A DNA stretch of 64,000 nucleotides from Hygrocybe punicea (GCA_963556145.1 OY744471.1:675590-739589); one strand, 5' to 3'. Counted from the stretch's first letter, positions 11,108-22,074 are shown. Notes: generated by a model not told the origin, from the letters alone. Program-made: numbers and translations.

Positions 11108-11237
11108 TCTGGTCTGGACAGTACATCTTCCCGCCTGGTAATGTCGGCGGTCAAGAATCATGACCACTCCCACTGGCAACCGGGGGCAGCTTTGGGGGTT
11201 AAATGGGAGTCCCGATGGGGACCAGGGACGCAAATAC
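11108..11237 (+). repeat. Direct repeat A, copy 2
   Basis: Second copy of the ABCG D-loop segment at 10861-10991. It is separated from its R partner by about 1.08 kb containing a tyrosine-recombinase remnant. Confidence 0.9.
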
Positions 11238-12313
11238 TCGAGTTTAAAAAATAATTTTACTCAAGTCTAATAGACGAGAGCTTTTCTGCTACACGCGATT
11301 TCGCCGTATCCCGTTCTATGGTGTAATTCCCTCACGCAGGCGTACCTCCTTTCTGACAAAGTGTAACCCTACCCTTCGGGTGAACCCAAGCTTGCGCCGA
11401 GAAACAGGAGTTTGTCTCACCCTCCTTTCTCTCACCGCATTGGTTCACCCAGGTAGCATATCCCTCTTTTTCTGTGAGCCGTACTTACCACTTTGGCTCA
11501 CCAGGAGTAGAGGATTATTTTTTATTCTCTTTTTCACTCCTGCGCCTTGGCGAGCTGACCTATCCTGATCATTGCCGTTTGGATGATCCTCGCAAACTCT
11601 TGCTGCGCCACACCGTTTCTTTCACACACCTTGATTACAGTTACACACTGCCTACACACAAAGCCGACTCCTCCTTTCAGGGCAACGTTGTCCACGTCCA
11701 GCGTCTCCCTGATCCTGATGACCCTTATCGTTTTTTCTTTGCCTACGTTGTGTCCTGTGATCGCCTTTTCCCCTTCCACTCACCACTCTGGCTAGAAGCC
11801 GATGGTACTGTCCCCCGCCGTTCTTGGTTTATCAAATGCATGCGAAATATTTATCCTATCTCCCTTGCTGGCCAGTCTATACCTCACATCATTCAGGCCG
11901 CTGGCTGCTGGTCATCTACAGCTTTTCAGATCTACATCCGTAAAAACCCTTTTGTATTGCAGGCGCTTGCTTATACATGGCAGACCCGCACATTCCGCAT
12001 GATTTTTCTTTGGTTCTATCTTTCTTGGACATTCTGTGCCTCCCTCTGATCTTTCCCCTCTCATTCCATTTATTGAACCCATCTTTTTACATAGACCTTT
12101 ACCAATTGTACGGCACAAATGTACTCCAAAATATCTACCTTATGGACTTGTTCTCTCCTGGCTTCAAGCCAGAAGAACAAGCTCTGATTTTTTGCTATCC
12201 CTCGTGCTCCACTTAAGCAGAGTCGATTAGCCACGAAGTTGAATCCTTCCAAACAAGTTCATGTCCCAGCTGGCTGATCGACACATGCAACTCGAGCAGA
12301 GTCGATTAGAAGC
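11238..12313 (+). mobile_element. Tyrosine-recombinase element remnant inserted between duplicated repeats
   Basis: Comparing A1-R1 (adjacent) with A2...R2 (1.08 kb apart) defines this block as an insertion. It holds a decayed tyrosine recombinase. Two copies of GCAGAGTCGATTAG occur near its right end (about 12217-12230 and 12297-12310). No reverse transcriptase is visible, so it is either a Crypton-like element or a deletion derivative of a YR retroelement. Confidence 0.7.
11474..12049 (+). pseudogene. Tyrosine recombinase fragment lacking the HxxR box
   Basis: The frame contains LRLGELTYPD with the first catalytic Arg, a central HKAD...FQGN region, WFIKCMRNI, then AGQS joined directly to PHIIQAAG, GCWSS and the tyrosine segment FQIYIRKNP. 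Relatives carry about 14 residues between AGQS and PHIIQAAG that include the second catalytic Arg (known from the family). Those residues are missing here by an in-frame deletion, so strand exchange should be abolished although the Tyr remains. The upstream part lies in other frames. It differs in type from the recombinase at 45-1240. Confidence 0.8.
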
Positions 12314-12426
12314 AACCAAACCGTGATCAAGTAAGCAAGAAGCCCAATTAAATGTGTAGGTCTACTGAAGTCTAGCCATGTATCAAGGTGCTAGAGGGTT
12401 TTCACCCTATTCGTTTTGCTCAATAT
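12314..12426 (+). repeat. Direct repeat R, copy 2
   Basis: Near-identical to 10996-11107. It marks the right border of the 1.08-kb recombinase insertion. Confidence 0.9.
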
Positions 12427-12554
12427 GAATAATCAATGCTCAGGCTTCAGATTCGGAGTTCTCGATATAATTGATCAGGATCAGGACTAGTAGAAAACCA
12501 ATTAATTCGTGTGGCAACAATGTGGAAGAAAAACTTTCTGCGCCAAGTGACAGT

Positions 12555-14040
12555 CTACATCAGCATATACGCGAAATTCTGCAGCGAAACTTGCACATTC
12601 TTGAATTTATCACCGTTGTCCCGGGCTTTGCGATGGTAATTTGCGAGAGCACGTTGGTTGTCCTATAACCAGTGAGTAAGCAGCTGGATTTTGGGAAAGC
12701 AGCGCTCATTTATCAAAACGTACCAATGTATCTTTCTGAGCCTCCATATCAAAGGCCGCAAGATAACCCTTGGCCTCTGCCTCCAGCTGAAAGACGTTAG
12801 CATTGCGTCCAAGAGTCGGGATGAGAAACCTACGACATCGCGAGAGGCACCGAAAGCATGGTGCTTCGTGGATACTTGTCCGATCAGTTTTTTGATCCTT
12901 TCGAGCTCTGTGGGTATGTTTGCAATGTCCTTGCGAATGCGCAGCTCCCCCTGCACCTTGTCTCTGGCTGTGCGCGCAAGTCGCAACTTCTCTTGTGCGG
13001 CTGATGTGATTAGGGTTGGAGATGATCTACCGCGAAAAAATCTTTGGAATCAAACCCACCAGTGAGCGGGTCCGGGTTACCACCACTGGCAGTAGACGGC
13101 CGTTTTAACCTGCTGAAAAGCGTCGGTTGCTGTTATCTTCTCTGCACCCTTGTCTGCACTGGCGCGCTCTTTGCTTGATAGAATTGCCTTGGTGCTATCA
13201 AGCGCGGCCTTTGCGCCCTTGACTAGATCTTTATTGCGCGTTTCAGACGCCTTTGAGGATCCCTGGTGAATCAGCATGGCAATGTAACAAAGTGATGTTC
13301 AAACCTCCTTAATCAACCTGTCCATTGTGCAGTGTCATCGACTGAGTCACTGATGGCGTGAGGACCAACCTTTCGACCTCTTCTTCACTGTGCGTTATTT
13401 AGGTTTGAGCTTCTTTTGCATCGTTATCTAACCGATCATTCTTTTCCTTGATGGAATCAGTAACATCTGTCACGAATCCATCAAAGTCATCGGCAAGCGT
13501 CTTAAATCTGTCCAAGAAATCAACGTCTCGTGAACCCTCCGCAAGGCTCTGCGATTACCCAAGTATTTCTTTGGTAAGATACCTTGGAAGGAACAAATTA
13601 AGGACAACGTGCCTTGATCAAACTACGAAGTTCAATCCTCATATCATCGGAGTCTTCCTTCTCGCTTGCCTCTGGAAGAAGGTCCAAGTAACCTAATGGC
13701 GCTTATAATCAAAACAGTCGAGAGTTGCAATCTCAAGTTGATGGGTACCTTCAATAGTTGTCGCAAGCTTTATCGCATCTTTGTTCATTGATTGCAATAA
13801 CGCGTCATACTGTTAACATTCGAGTCAAAATAAGGAGAGGGCGTTGAACAACCTAAAGCCTACCTGGTCGCGCTCTCGGGTCAACCGTGTTTTAAAGTCG
13901 CCGTTCGTGTAATTTTCAATGAGCGGGATCTTTTGGCATATGTCTAGAAGGGCGCTGCGCAGGCTCTGAGCATTATCTGTCAATTCTCGGGCATCCTTGT
14001 CGAATGCTTGGTCCATCTTAGAGTTTGAGAGAGTCGACAT
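12555..14040 (-). CDS. Intron-rich helical (coiled-coil) protein, possible alpha-pore-forming-type relative
   Basis: The start ATG at 14040 (MSTLSNSKMD) and TAG at 12557-12555 bracket about ten short exons. Convincing junctions include 13863-13810 (GTAGGC, TTGAC branch) and the intron after SRDV near 12822 (GTAGGT, CTAAC branch). One donor appears to be GC (13612). The product is about 370 residues, nearly all amphipathic helix. LADDFDGFVTDV near the middle matches the position of LADDVRTFAAHI in the divergent neighbour at 15202, so the two are probably distant paralogues. The C-terminal half contains TARDKVQGELRIRKDIA and ends in YMLM. I see no strongly hydrophobic hairpin, unlike the neighbour. 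Calling it toxin-related rests on the neighbour only; it could be a structural coiled-coil protein. Confidence 0.5.
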
Positions 14041-14390
14041 TGTAGAAGATGCGATGAATCGGGGGAGGTAAAAGACGCAGACTTTGAAGCAGCATGCATA
14101 CCTTTCTACCGCAAGCAAGTTTCCTGGCCTTCCAACTCGGGGCAGAAAGCCGCCGACTCGGACTCGGTTAATGAGTGTTCCAAAGCTATTATTACCTACC
14201 TGTCTCAGGTACACATTTTCTCGGTAAACATATCTAACGCTAACGTTAGATATGTTTAGGAACTGGAGGGCAACGGTTCGGCACTTTCGAATCGCCATTA
14301 ACTTGAATAATGGCCAAGTTTGGTAATCAACCTAGTCTCGCCTAACTCACAGCCGCAGCTTTGCAATGGAGTGTACGTACTTATCTCACA

Positions 14391-14960
14391 TTGTTGACCT
14401 CGTGTGTCGGCTGAATACAAAGGCATCAACTTCAGTGATAAAAATATCGACTGCAATCGTTGTCCTGGTGGTGCTCCACCTCAGCTTTCAGGGCCAGTGT
14501 TGAACGTTGAACGTTGAACAGCTGAAATGTACGTACTTGTGCTACATTGAACATTTTTGAATACCAACCACCTTGTGTGTCTGCTGGATACATACAGAGG
14601 CGTCGACTCCGGCGATATTTTATCGCCTACTATCATCCTCCCCCTGGTGAGGTCCCACTCCCTCAATTACAACTTTCAGGACCAACGGAAGGTACGTCCT
14701 GTGTCTGCTGAATATGCACAAGGCGTCGACTCCGGCGATTTTTTATCGTTCTCCCCCTGGATTCCGTTAGGTCACTCTCTATTAATATACAACTCTCAGG
14801 GCCGACGGCAATGTCACGGCATGGGTTACATTGAGATTTCTCGAATACGACCTCCTATGTCTACTGAATACACACAAGGCGTCGACCCCGGCGATATGCT
14901 ATCGCCTACTATCGTTCTCCCCTTGGTGGATTGTGCTAGGTCCCCACTCCCTCTGTCTCG
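14391..14960. repeat. Degenerate tandem repeat, four units, between divergent genes
   Basis: Four diverged units start near 14391, 14561, 14695 and 14850 (spacing about 130-170). They share CTGAATACA, AGGCGTCGACTCCGGCGAT, TATCGCCTACTATC and a CTCTCAGGGCC-like block. They fill most of the interval between the start codons of the two helical-protein genes. This is the place where shared promoter elements would lie. Confidence 0.7.
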
Positions 14961-15201
14961 GTGTTTTCCACTGCCGCTACCAATCGCTTCCCTCGAATAG
15001 AAGATTCCTTTGTGAAAGGTACGAGCCTGAGTACGTTGGTACTATCAGTCAGGTACGCAAGCAGGCTTCCATACGGACTTTTCATTCCTCCGATAACCAC
15101 AGGTAAGGTAATATAATTTACTTGCCAAACATTGGCCCGATGACACATAAAAGACGCACACGACTTCGTCTCGGTCTCTAAAGCTCCCCAGTTGCCCAAC
15201 C

Positions 15202-16803
15202 ATGTCTTCCGTAACTATCACTCAAACGATTGTCAATGATGTGCGCGCAGAACTCAACACCTCGTTCCCCGAAGGCAGCGCCAAGGAAAAAGCTACTTCC
15301 GACTTGGCTGATAGTATGAAGGATCACAATGTGACTAAGGTAGCTTACGACGACGTCAAGACACTTGCCCGTACCATTCGAGAAATCAGGGCCGCATTCG
15401 AAAGTATCGAAGGAGACCTCGTCGTCTTCGATGCAGAAAAGTTCAAGGACGAGAATGGCCAAGTTCTCGAACTCGGGTCCAAGTGGAAGGAACGAGAGCA
15501 GGCACGCCCAAATCCACGCCCACTTACTGATCCTACTGACGTTGTAATGCAGCGATTCGAGAACATTATGCAAGCTAGTTTGGAGAATGCTACGGAAGCG
15601 ATGGTTTTCATGGAGAGTAAGTTTCGTGTGGTTAGTAACTACAACGTATCTGTGCTTACCATCATTTTTCTACCTGTCATGTTATAGCCATTGTCTCTGT
15701 CTTGGAGTTCGATATGACACAGCAAACTAAGCCAACATTTTCGGACTTGAAGTCAGAAATCCAAACCTTCCTAAATGTTCGTACCTTCTGCGGTCTGTTA
15801 GTGTGGGCACTTGAATTGGGCCCTCGTGTTTCTTCAGGCACTCAGTTCGAAGGCAAACAGTGCCTTGGACATGAAAAAGTGCTTCATGCTCCTTGCCGAC
15901 GACGTTCGAACCTTCGCTGCCCACATCACCTTAGCTTTGACCCAAGCTGGGGATGGCCTCAGAAGGGAGCTCGCTGCAGCTCAACAGCGTGTTACGGACT
16001 TATCACTTCAAATAGATGAGTAGGTGCTCTTTTATACATCCAGCACGTAAATTGCTGATACTGGCGTATCTAAGGTGGACAAGAACGTACGCAGCTGCCT
16101 TAATATCTATGCGCAGCGATAGAAATTTATTTTTTCTCGCAGAGCTATCACTCTTTCCTCTGCTGCAATTGGCTTCGCGGTGGTGAGTTCTTGTATTCGG
16201 CGTGAATGCTTGTCCATCTAATGATAGCATTCAGTCTTCTGTCGTTGGCGGCATTGCACGTGGTAAGAAGCTGTCGGACGCAAAGAAGCAGAAGGAATGT
16301 GAGCACTTTGGTTGTCTCCGCTGATATAATCGCCGACAGCATTATCAAGCTTTGGAGCGTGAAAAGGCACAAGCTCAGGCGGATGTTACAACTTTGATGG
16401 AAAAAGAACAGAAGCTTCAGATGTACGCGCAGAAATTTGAAGGCACCAAGTCGCGTGTTGCGGATGTCGCTGTGAAAATCAACGTTATCACAAACATATG
16501 GCAAACGGTGCGAGACATTCCCGGTAGCTCCACATTGATACTGATTCAATGATGTTGCATGTTATAGATCAATTTTGACATGGTCAGCCTAGACGAAAGC
16601 TTGAACCTGATTGCGAACAAGCATGCGGCCATTACCATGGTAAGGAAGTCTGTTTGCTCAACTGCGGGTTTATCCTGACGGTGGCACAGTTTTTCTGGAA
16701 GAAGCTGGAACCAACCAAGAATACTTACAAGTGTCTGAAGACGTGCCTGAAGACGTATGTCGAAGAGAGCCACTCGGCTGGTGTGACAGTGGGTACGAAA
16801 TAG
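15202..16803 (+). CDS. Helical protein with ClyA/HBL-like alpha-pore-forming architecture
   Basis: Nine exons can be modelled: 15202-15616, 15688-15776, 15838-16019, 16075-16086, 16143-16182, 16235-16298, 16350-16507, 16568-16639 and 16690-16803. The product is about 380 residues. Long amphipathic helices flank one central hydrophobic segment (AITLSSAAIGFAV then SSVVGGIA, about 16143-16260), followed by basic GKK and a second long coiled coil (EREKAQAQADVTTLMEKEQ). Helix-hydrophobic hairpin-helix without a signal peptide is the layout of ClyA/HBL/NHE-type alpha-pore-forming proteins, where the hairpin inserts into target membranes. That is an architectural match; I recognise no signature motif. 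The exon of only 12 nt and the acceptor before exon 7 are the least certain parts. It shares a repeat-filled promoter region with the divergent gene at 12555-14040. Confidence 0.6.
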
Positions 16804-16859
16804 TATTGGTGGCTTCAGTGTATTTTGTCGGAGAGTAGCCCTTGTATCGTAAAACAGGA

Positions 16860-17520
16860 TGAGACATTCAACGACATTTTTTTTCAATATTACACGTCTG
16901 AATCTGAATGCATGCAGAGGGACCTACCTATTCGGAGTCCTGTACGCAAGATATTTTCAATCCTACACCCGTCCGGTGTCTCCTCACACTCGCCAGAGTT
17001 TCAACTGTGAGTCCTCATTTCTACAGGTTGTCTCGAGCTTATCATTTAGGACTGCGCCATCGCCTTTCCCACAAGCTCGCACAATCACTGCCAACACTTT
17101 CTCACATCTCCTGCATTATCCTCCTCAACTTCATCCAACCGGGTATCCTCTTCCCCCTGCTCACCACTCCCGCGCAAGTCCAACAAATTTAAAGCCGTTG
17201 TCGCTGGTGGCATCGTTGGTGAACCTGCTTTCGTTCTGCTCACCATCATCGCGTTCATCCTTTTGCGGAAGCATAGACAGCATAGACACACTCGCACGAT
17301 GATGCGACCTTAGAGTCTCCTACTGTCCGCGCCGCACCGTACTTCTCCGCTCCACCTTTACCAAGTTTGGTTGCGCTTCAATACAAATGATTCTGCCCCA
17401 GCAGTTCCTCATCTGATATTGCCCCAGATCAGGAAAGAACTTGCCTCATACACAGATCCAATTCACGCCGTACACCGCGGAAGTGAATTCATGTCCAATG
17501 GCAGTCGAGCCATTTGGCGG
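16860..17520 (+). pseudogene. 5'-truncated copy of the receptor-like gene family
   Basis: Homology to paralogues B-E begins at the last codons of the ectodomain exon (AGATATTTTCAATCCTACAC near 16950) and runs on. It continues through the intron starting GTGAGTCC, the Ser/Thr exon and the membrane-helix exon (about 17200-17270, followed by KHRQHRHTR). It ends in the next exon (CACAGATCCAATTCACGCC near 17450). The entire signal peptide and ectodomain are missing. Stop codons interrupt the stalk (KFKAV preceded by frame breaks) and the tail. It sits directly downstream of the pore-forming-like gene and upstream of an Hsp70 remnant. Confidence 0.75.
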
Positions 17521-17590
17521 GCATGCTATAGTGGTGCGACTTGAATTGTAGTACTCACCAAAAATTTGTTCTCAACGCTCGGCACCTAGA

Positions 17591-18650
17591 ATGACGGCGA
17601 TCAAGGCCATGCCTAATGGAACAGTAGATGCACCAGTGGAAGTCTTGTCTCGGTATAAACTTCGGGAATTCTTACGCGTCGATCGCTGTTTACACCAAAG
17701 TTACTGGTCCAGCCTTATCGAGAGTCAAAATTGTCTAGATTGAGTCAGTGAAACAAACGACAGGTGGGGTTGGCGGAGTGTATCGCTAATGACGATGGCG
17801 AGCGCCAGATCGCCTGTGCTGTCGCCTTCCATGGAGAAGAGATCGTGAGTGTTTTCAACTTTGGTTGGAAACTCCAAGCGATAAAGTAACGTGTTTTTCT
17901 AGTACAATGGGAATCAAGCTGAACATCAGCTCGTCAACAACTCACACAACCATCACAATCTTTCGTAACTTGCTGGGTAAACGGTAGCACTATCTTTTTC
18001 CCCGTTTTGTTTTTCGTTGGCCATCTCCCATCTTAAGGTTCTCCGAAATGCCTCATGACCGGCCACCTGCCTTAGCTCGCATAATACAACTCCCGGAACT
18101 CCCGGATGAGCCAGCATATAAAGTAGACATACTCCAACCCGCACCTTCTCCTCATCAACGACGACTAACATCACAGCCACGAACACCCCGGCAGCATCGC
18201 GTTCCTGCCACTCGTTGTTTCGAAGGTAACAACCATGTTCCTCAAGTCCCTTGTTCAATCTACATCGGACTTCCTTGAACAAGCCATTGTCGATTCTGTG
18301 ATCTCAGTTCCTCCTTCCTTCACTTGGAACCAAAAGAAGGCCCTCTTCAAAGCAGCAGCAAACGCTGGTGGGTCTTGCTACTGGTGGGCGAAACAGGAGC
18401 CGTTGTCACCATGATGAGTTCAGAACTGTGGAGTAGCGGTACAGACATGTCCCCAGATCGCACGCAGCTGATTGTGGATCTTGGTGCGTCCTCACTGTCA
18501 CTCGCGATCGTCACCCTCCGGGAAGACCTTGCTCATGTCCTCGCTTCCTCACAACATCACCGGAGAGCAAGTCGACGACAGATTGATCACGCTTCTGCTT
18601 CCTCGCCATTGCACGAAACAGTTGAAGGTCACAGTAGCGATTGATCAATA
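17591..18650 (+). pseudogene. SSZ1-like: Ssz1-type ribosome-associated Hsp70 homologue, 3'-truncated pseudogene
   Basis: Fragments read in order like the N-terminal ATPase half of fungal Ssz1, the atypical Hsp70 of the ribosome-associated complex. They are MTAIKAMPNGTVDAPVEV (17591), FGNSYASIAVY (about 17665-17697), LAECIANDDGERQIACAVAF (about 17775-17835), an intron to YNGNQAEHQLVNNSHNTI (from 17902), LPELPDEPAYKV and LQPAPSP (about 18087-18155), ISVPPSFTWNQKKAL, TGAVVTMMSSELWSSG (about 18390-18440), and DRTQLIVDLGASSLSLAI. Successive pieces need frame changes and a stop follows near 18643. The substrate-binding half is absent. A functional copy must exist elsewhere if the gene is used. The last 130 bases and their downstream flank recur at 25246-25370. 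Confidence 0.8.
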
Positions 18651-18740
18651 ACGAGTTTCGCCGGTCTCGTTTGCTGAAAGCCTGGCAAATGGATGATCAG
18701 CTTAGATCGGGTTGAGACTTGATTTAGGCGTACTACATGG
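18612..18740 (+). repeat. Segment shared with 25246-25370
   Basis: The end of the Ssz1-like fragment plus flank (GCGATTGATCAAT, then CTGAAAGCCTGGCAAA(T)GGATGATCA) recurs in the same orientation at 25246-25370. This shows that the flank of the Hsp70 remnant took part in the segmental duplications. Confidence 0.65.
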
Positions 18741-18917
18741 CTATCAGAGGTGACTCGGTGTGAGCTGCGCACGCATAGCCCTTTGATGTCCCCCTTTCAC
18801 CTGTTCGTGTACATTTAGCTTGTTCAGCCACGGCAGCCTTTGGGTCTGTGCTAGTTGGAGGACTGGTGGTGGCTGTATTCGGACAAATTGGCCCGGGAGT
18901 GTGGCTATATCAGCGAT

Positions 18918-18925
18918 TGACATGA
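18918..18925 (+). promoter_or_regulatory. TGACATGA upstream element of receptor-like gene B
   Basis: Fifty bases before the ATG, within a longer GATTGACATGAGAACG block shared with genes D and E. A preceding ACAAATTGG(C/T)CC block is also shared with gene E. Confidence 0.5.
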
Positions 18926-18967
18926 GAACGGCCAACAACGGTTACTCCGTCACGGTATAGCGAAACG

Positions 18968-20499
18968 ATGGATCCAACGCTAACAGTCGTGGTTGTGTTG
19001 GCCGTCATCCTCACTGCGCTGGGACAAACTGCAGATGTTCCTCGGCCAACACAAGGTTATCAAATCGGCAATCCTTCGATTGGCTTCGACGTCGTTATTT
19101 CACTTTCGAGCGCCCAGTGCGAACCAGTACTCATTTACTATGACAATTCTGGCGGTCCGGATTATGTGTTCTTGAACACACCTGACAACCTAAGCCTCCT
19201 CAATCTGACCATCCCAACCGGTGTTGGCTATTTTGATTGGATTTGCAACATTCCTACAGGTTATAGCTTCATGGCATGCGGTTATGGTGTTTGTCAATCT
19301 TACACTGTTCAACCTGGATCGTCTTCCGATTGCTTGGGAAATGTCACAACTACATTTTCAGACGTATACTACTGGACGACACATTTTCAATCCTACACTC
19401 AACAGTCTCCATCTGGTGTCTCAGACTCGCGATCGACAGAGTTTCAACTGTGAGTCGTCTTGACAGTCAACTCGTTATCTCAAGCTCATCATCTATTAGA
19501 CCTGCTACCGCCTTTCCAACAAGCTCTTTCTCCACAATTACTGTCAAGTGCGACTGGTTCTTTTACAATACACAAAACATACTCACTTTCCAATAGCCCA
19601 AACTTAGCTGTCACATCGACAACCACATCCTCAGTATCCTCCTCCCCAACTTCTTCTACCCGGGTGTCCTCTTCCCCATCAGTGCCCTCCTCACCTCACC
19701 CGCACAAGTCCAACAAAGCCGCTGTCACCGGTGGCATCGTTGGTGGAGTTGCTTTTGTTCTGCTCACCGGCACAATTGCATTCATCTTTTTGTGGAGGCG
19801 TAGACACGCACACGCTGATGCAGCCCTAGGGTCTCTTACCATCGAATCCCAGCTAAAGTCTTACTCTGGTTTTATGGAGAGCCCGCCTGCACCTACAATG
19901 AACCTCTCCGCTCCACTTTTGCCCAGTTTGGGTGCGTTTCCAATATACGCAGGATTCTGCCCAGCAGTGTCTCATTCAATACTTCTCCAGATCAACAATG
20001 TCCTTCAAACACAGATTCAATCAACATCGTACATCACGGGAGTGGATTCACATCTAACAATACTCGAACGGCTGTCCCGGACACACAACGTCGCAATTAT
20101 ATTCCCCCTACGACTCCCGGTCAGTGCAACTCTACAGTTTCTTGCCTCATTTTGGGAACACTTATATATATATCAACAGGGATACTAACATCACATCCTC
20201 CTGACACCGCCGGAAATGTCTCGTCCTCGGATCGAATTGCCACTGTGCCTCCACCACCCCCTGCACACGAAAATAATGTCCCCGAAACTCATCCACTCAA
20301 GCAGTCAACGACCAGTGAACCCAAGGATCTGGGGGCGGTCTTAGCTCCGGCTTTTGATGCTGCTCGTCTGACGACCAGCCAGCGGCTGGCGTTCGTAGCC
20401 GCTATGAACTCTTCTGCCAATCCAGCCTCACCACCGGCAGATGTTCAGGTACCAACGAGGAGTAATACAACTTCGCCACTGCCACCATACACGGAATGA
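18968..20499 (+). CDS. Receptor-like single-pass membrane protein B
   Basis: Exons are 18968-19449, 19500-19547, 19597-19931, 19991-20119 and 20180-20499; all junctions are GT-AG and phase-consistent. A signal peptide (VVVVLAVILTALG) leads an ectodomain with five conserved Cys and the block GVGYFDWICNIPTG, then YTVQPGSSSDCLG. A Ser/Thr/Pro stalk, the helix VTGGIVGGVAFVLLTGTIAFIFL and WRRRH follow. The tail contains one TTSQRLAFVAAMNSS module but lacks the RERHAM module found in A, C, D and E. It ends PLPPYTE, an LPPY variant of the PPxY motif. PPxY motifs bind WW domains of Rsp5/Nedd4 ubiquitin ligases (established); use of that route here is inferred. No disabling mutation is seen. Confidence 0.8.
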
Positions 20500-21350
20500 T
20501 ATATTTAATAGGAGCATAGCATATTTTTGTTGCGTGATTTATACCGTTCATTATTTGTATATCTGTGGTGGTATCGCCTTCTCATTGTTAAAGCCAACCT
20601 GTACATTTCCACCTGTATTTGGTTGATATGCACACCCGATACCTTTTTGCCCTGCTGTTTCCATGTAAGCTTCTACAACCATGTACGGTTTGCTCTGAAA
20701 CGAGGCTGTTGTTGAAGACATCCAAGCCTCGCAACGATATGCCCATTGCCCATTGGCCGAACGGCCGCCCCGATGAGTTCACACGTCCATTTCGGTCACT
20801 GAGATGTTTCGTGATCATTCTAGATCAAACGTCGATTGTGAGTTGCATGAACTTGGTATGGATGTTGAGTGGTATGAGCGAGGTTTGTGGGTGTTGTGTG
20901 TCGGTAATTGATAGTAATAACTATTGCCTGTGCTCGCCGTGTCTTGCTATGGGGCCATCCCCGCCTTGGGCGATGCACGGCGCTGTGCGGGGAGATTTGC
21001 ATTAGATTCGGCATCCTTCAAATATTCAAATGTGAGCATCGTATCTTGTGTGAGAAATCAGTCAGGTCAAGAAAATGCGGCGTGCGAGTATCGTGCGCCA
21101 GTCAAAATTTCACGAGTGGGTAGACCACTGTCGTCGTTGGAATGCTCGGTCGATGCCATCTTTCAACATCATCGAAATCAATGTTGGAGTCCTTCGTGAC
21201 CCCATACTCTGGAGGTTTGCGGGTGAAATAGTGGATGGCATGCGGAATGATCTGGTGGGGAAGCGGTTAAACCGAAGATAGGCGGACCTTTTCCTTGGCC
21301 GATTTGATAATCGTAGCTACTCGATCTCTTCGCGTTCTTCTTCTTGTAGC
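20500..21350. other. Intergenic, no gene recognised
   Basis: Includes the 3' end of gene B (ATATTTAATAGG after the stop). Short open frames up to 128 codons near 20619-21005 have no recognisable domain and no consistent splice pattern. Confidence 0.4.
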
Positions 21351-21665
21351 TTGCGGGTCTCCAAGGTATCACTCCAATGTGCGGCGAAGAAGTTGAAACA
21401 CACATGCAAAGAGCTGAGAAAATCCATCAATATGGGGGAGATGCGGGATGCGGAAGGACGGCATACCAGCGCGGATAGCCATGTTGTGGCATTTTATTTC
21501 ACCACCACTGAAGGTGACGGTGGGAAGGATGGGTCTACATCTGTCGCTTTTGTGTTACCCAAGCGCATTTTATTCCAAATGGCATCTAAACTCAAGTTTG
21601 TCATCCGTTCTGCAACATTCGATGACATGGAGATGGACATGATGGAATCAAGTTTGCGAGAGTAG
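21351..21665 (+). CDS. Unassigned open frame, possibly an exon of a decayed gene
   Basis: A 104-codon frame with balanced composition (KKLKHTCKELRKSINMGEM; SHVVAFYFTTTEGDGGKDGS; FVIRSATFDDMEMDMME). The same strand upstream (21075-21281) has another open stretch ending in GMRNDLVGKRLNRR, about 70 bases before this one, suggesting one gene with a break or intron. I do not recognise the family. It could be noncoding. Confidence 0.25.
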   Translation: MRVSKVSLQCAAKKLKHTCKELRKSINMGEMRDAEGRHTSADSHVVAFYFTTTEGDGGKDGSTSVAFVLPKRILFQMASKLKFVIRSATFDDMEMDMMESSLRE

Positions 21666-22066
21666 GTCCAGTTTATCTCCTTGACATTGATTGATCCACG
21701 AGATTTTCTTTCAAATAGTTGTCTGAGTCATGTTATCCTCAATGATAGAGGGAATAAGCTTCGTCCGCATGGAGTAGGTTGCATATTGTCACACATTCAC
21801 TCAACTGCCCCTCATTGTTCGGAATTTCAGTATCCAAGTGGCGAAAAGTTGGCGGACACCCAAGAATCCCGTAAACCGGCAGTGGTCGTTACGATCCCGT
21901 GAAAATGAGGTATAAAGATGCTAGAATCTTTCAGAACGGCTTTAATGCCACAACTGCCCTATTCCTTCTGATGGGCATATCCTATGCGTGTTGATGAAAA
22001 GCGACAAACATGATGTCTTGGTGATTTTCATCGCACAAGTGAGTACTCTGGCTCGATCTCGGTGCC

Positions 22067-22074
22067 TGACATGA
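22067..22074 (+). promoter_or_regulatory. TGACATGA upstream element of receptor-like gene C
   Basis: Fifty-one bases before the ATG, preceded by TCTCGGTGCC. The same GGTGCCTGACATGA string occurs upstream of gene A. Confidence 0.5.

Noticed and set aside
12555..16803. Possible mating-type or pheromone-receptor locus
   Set aside because: No homeodomain, Ste3-like seven-helix protein or CaaX pheromone precursor was seen in the window.
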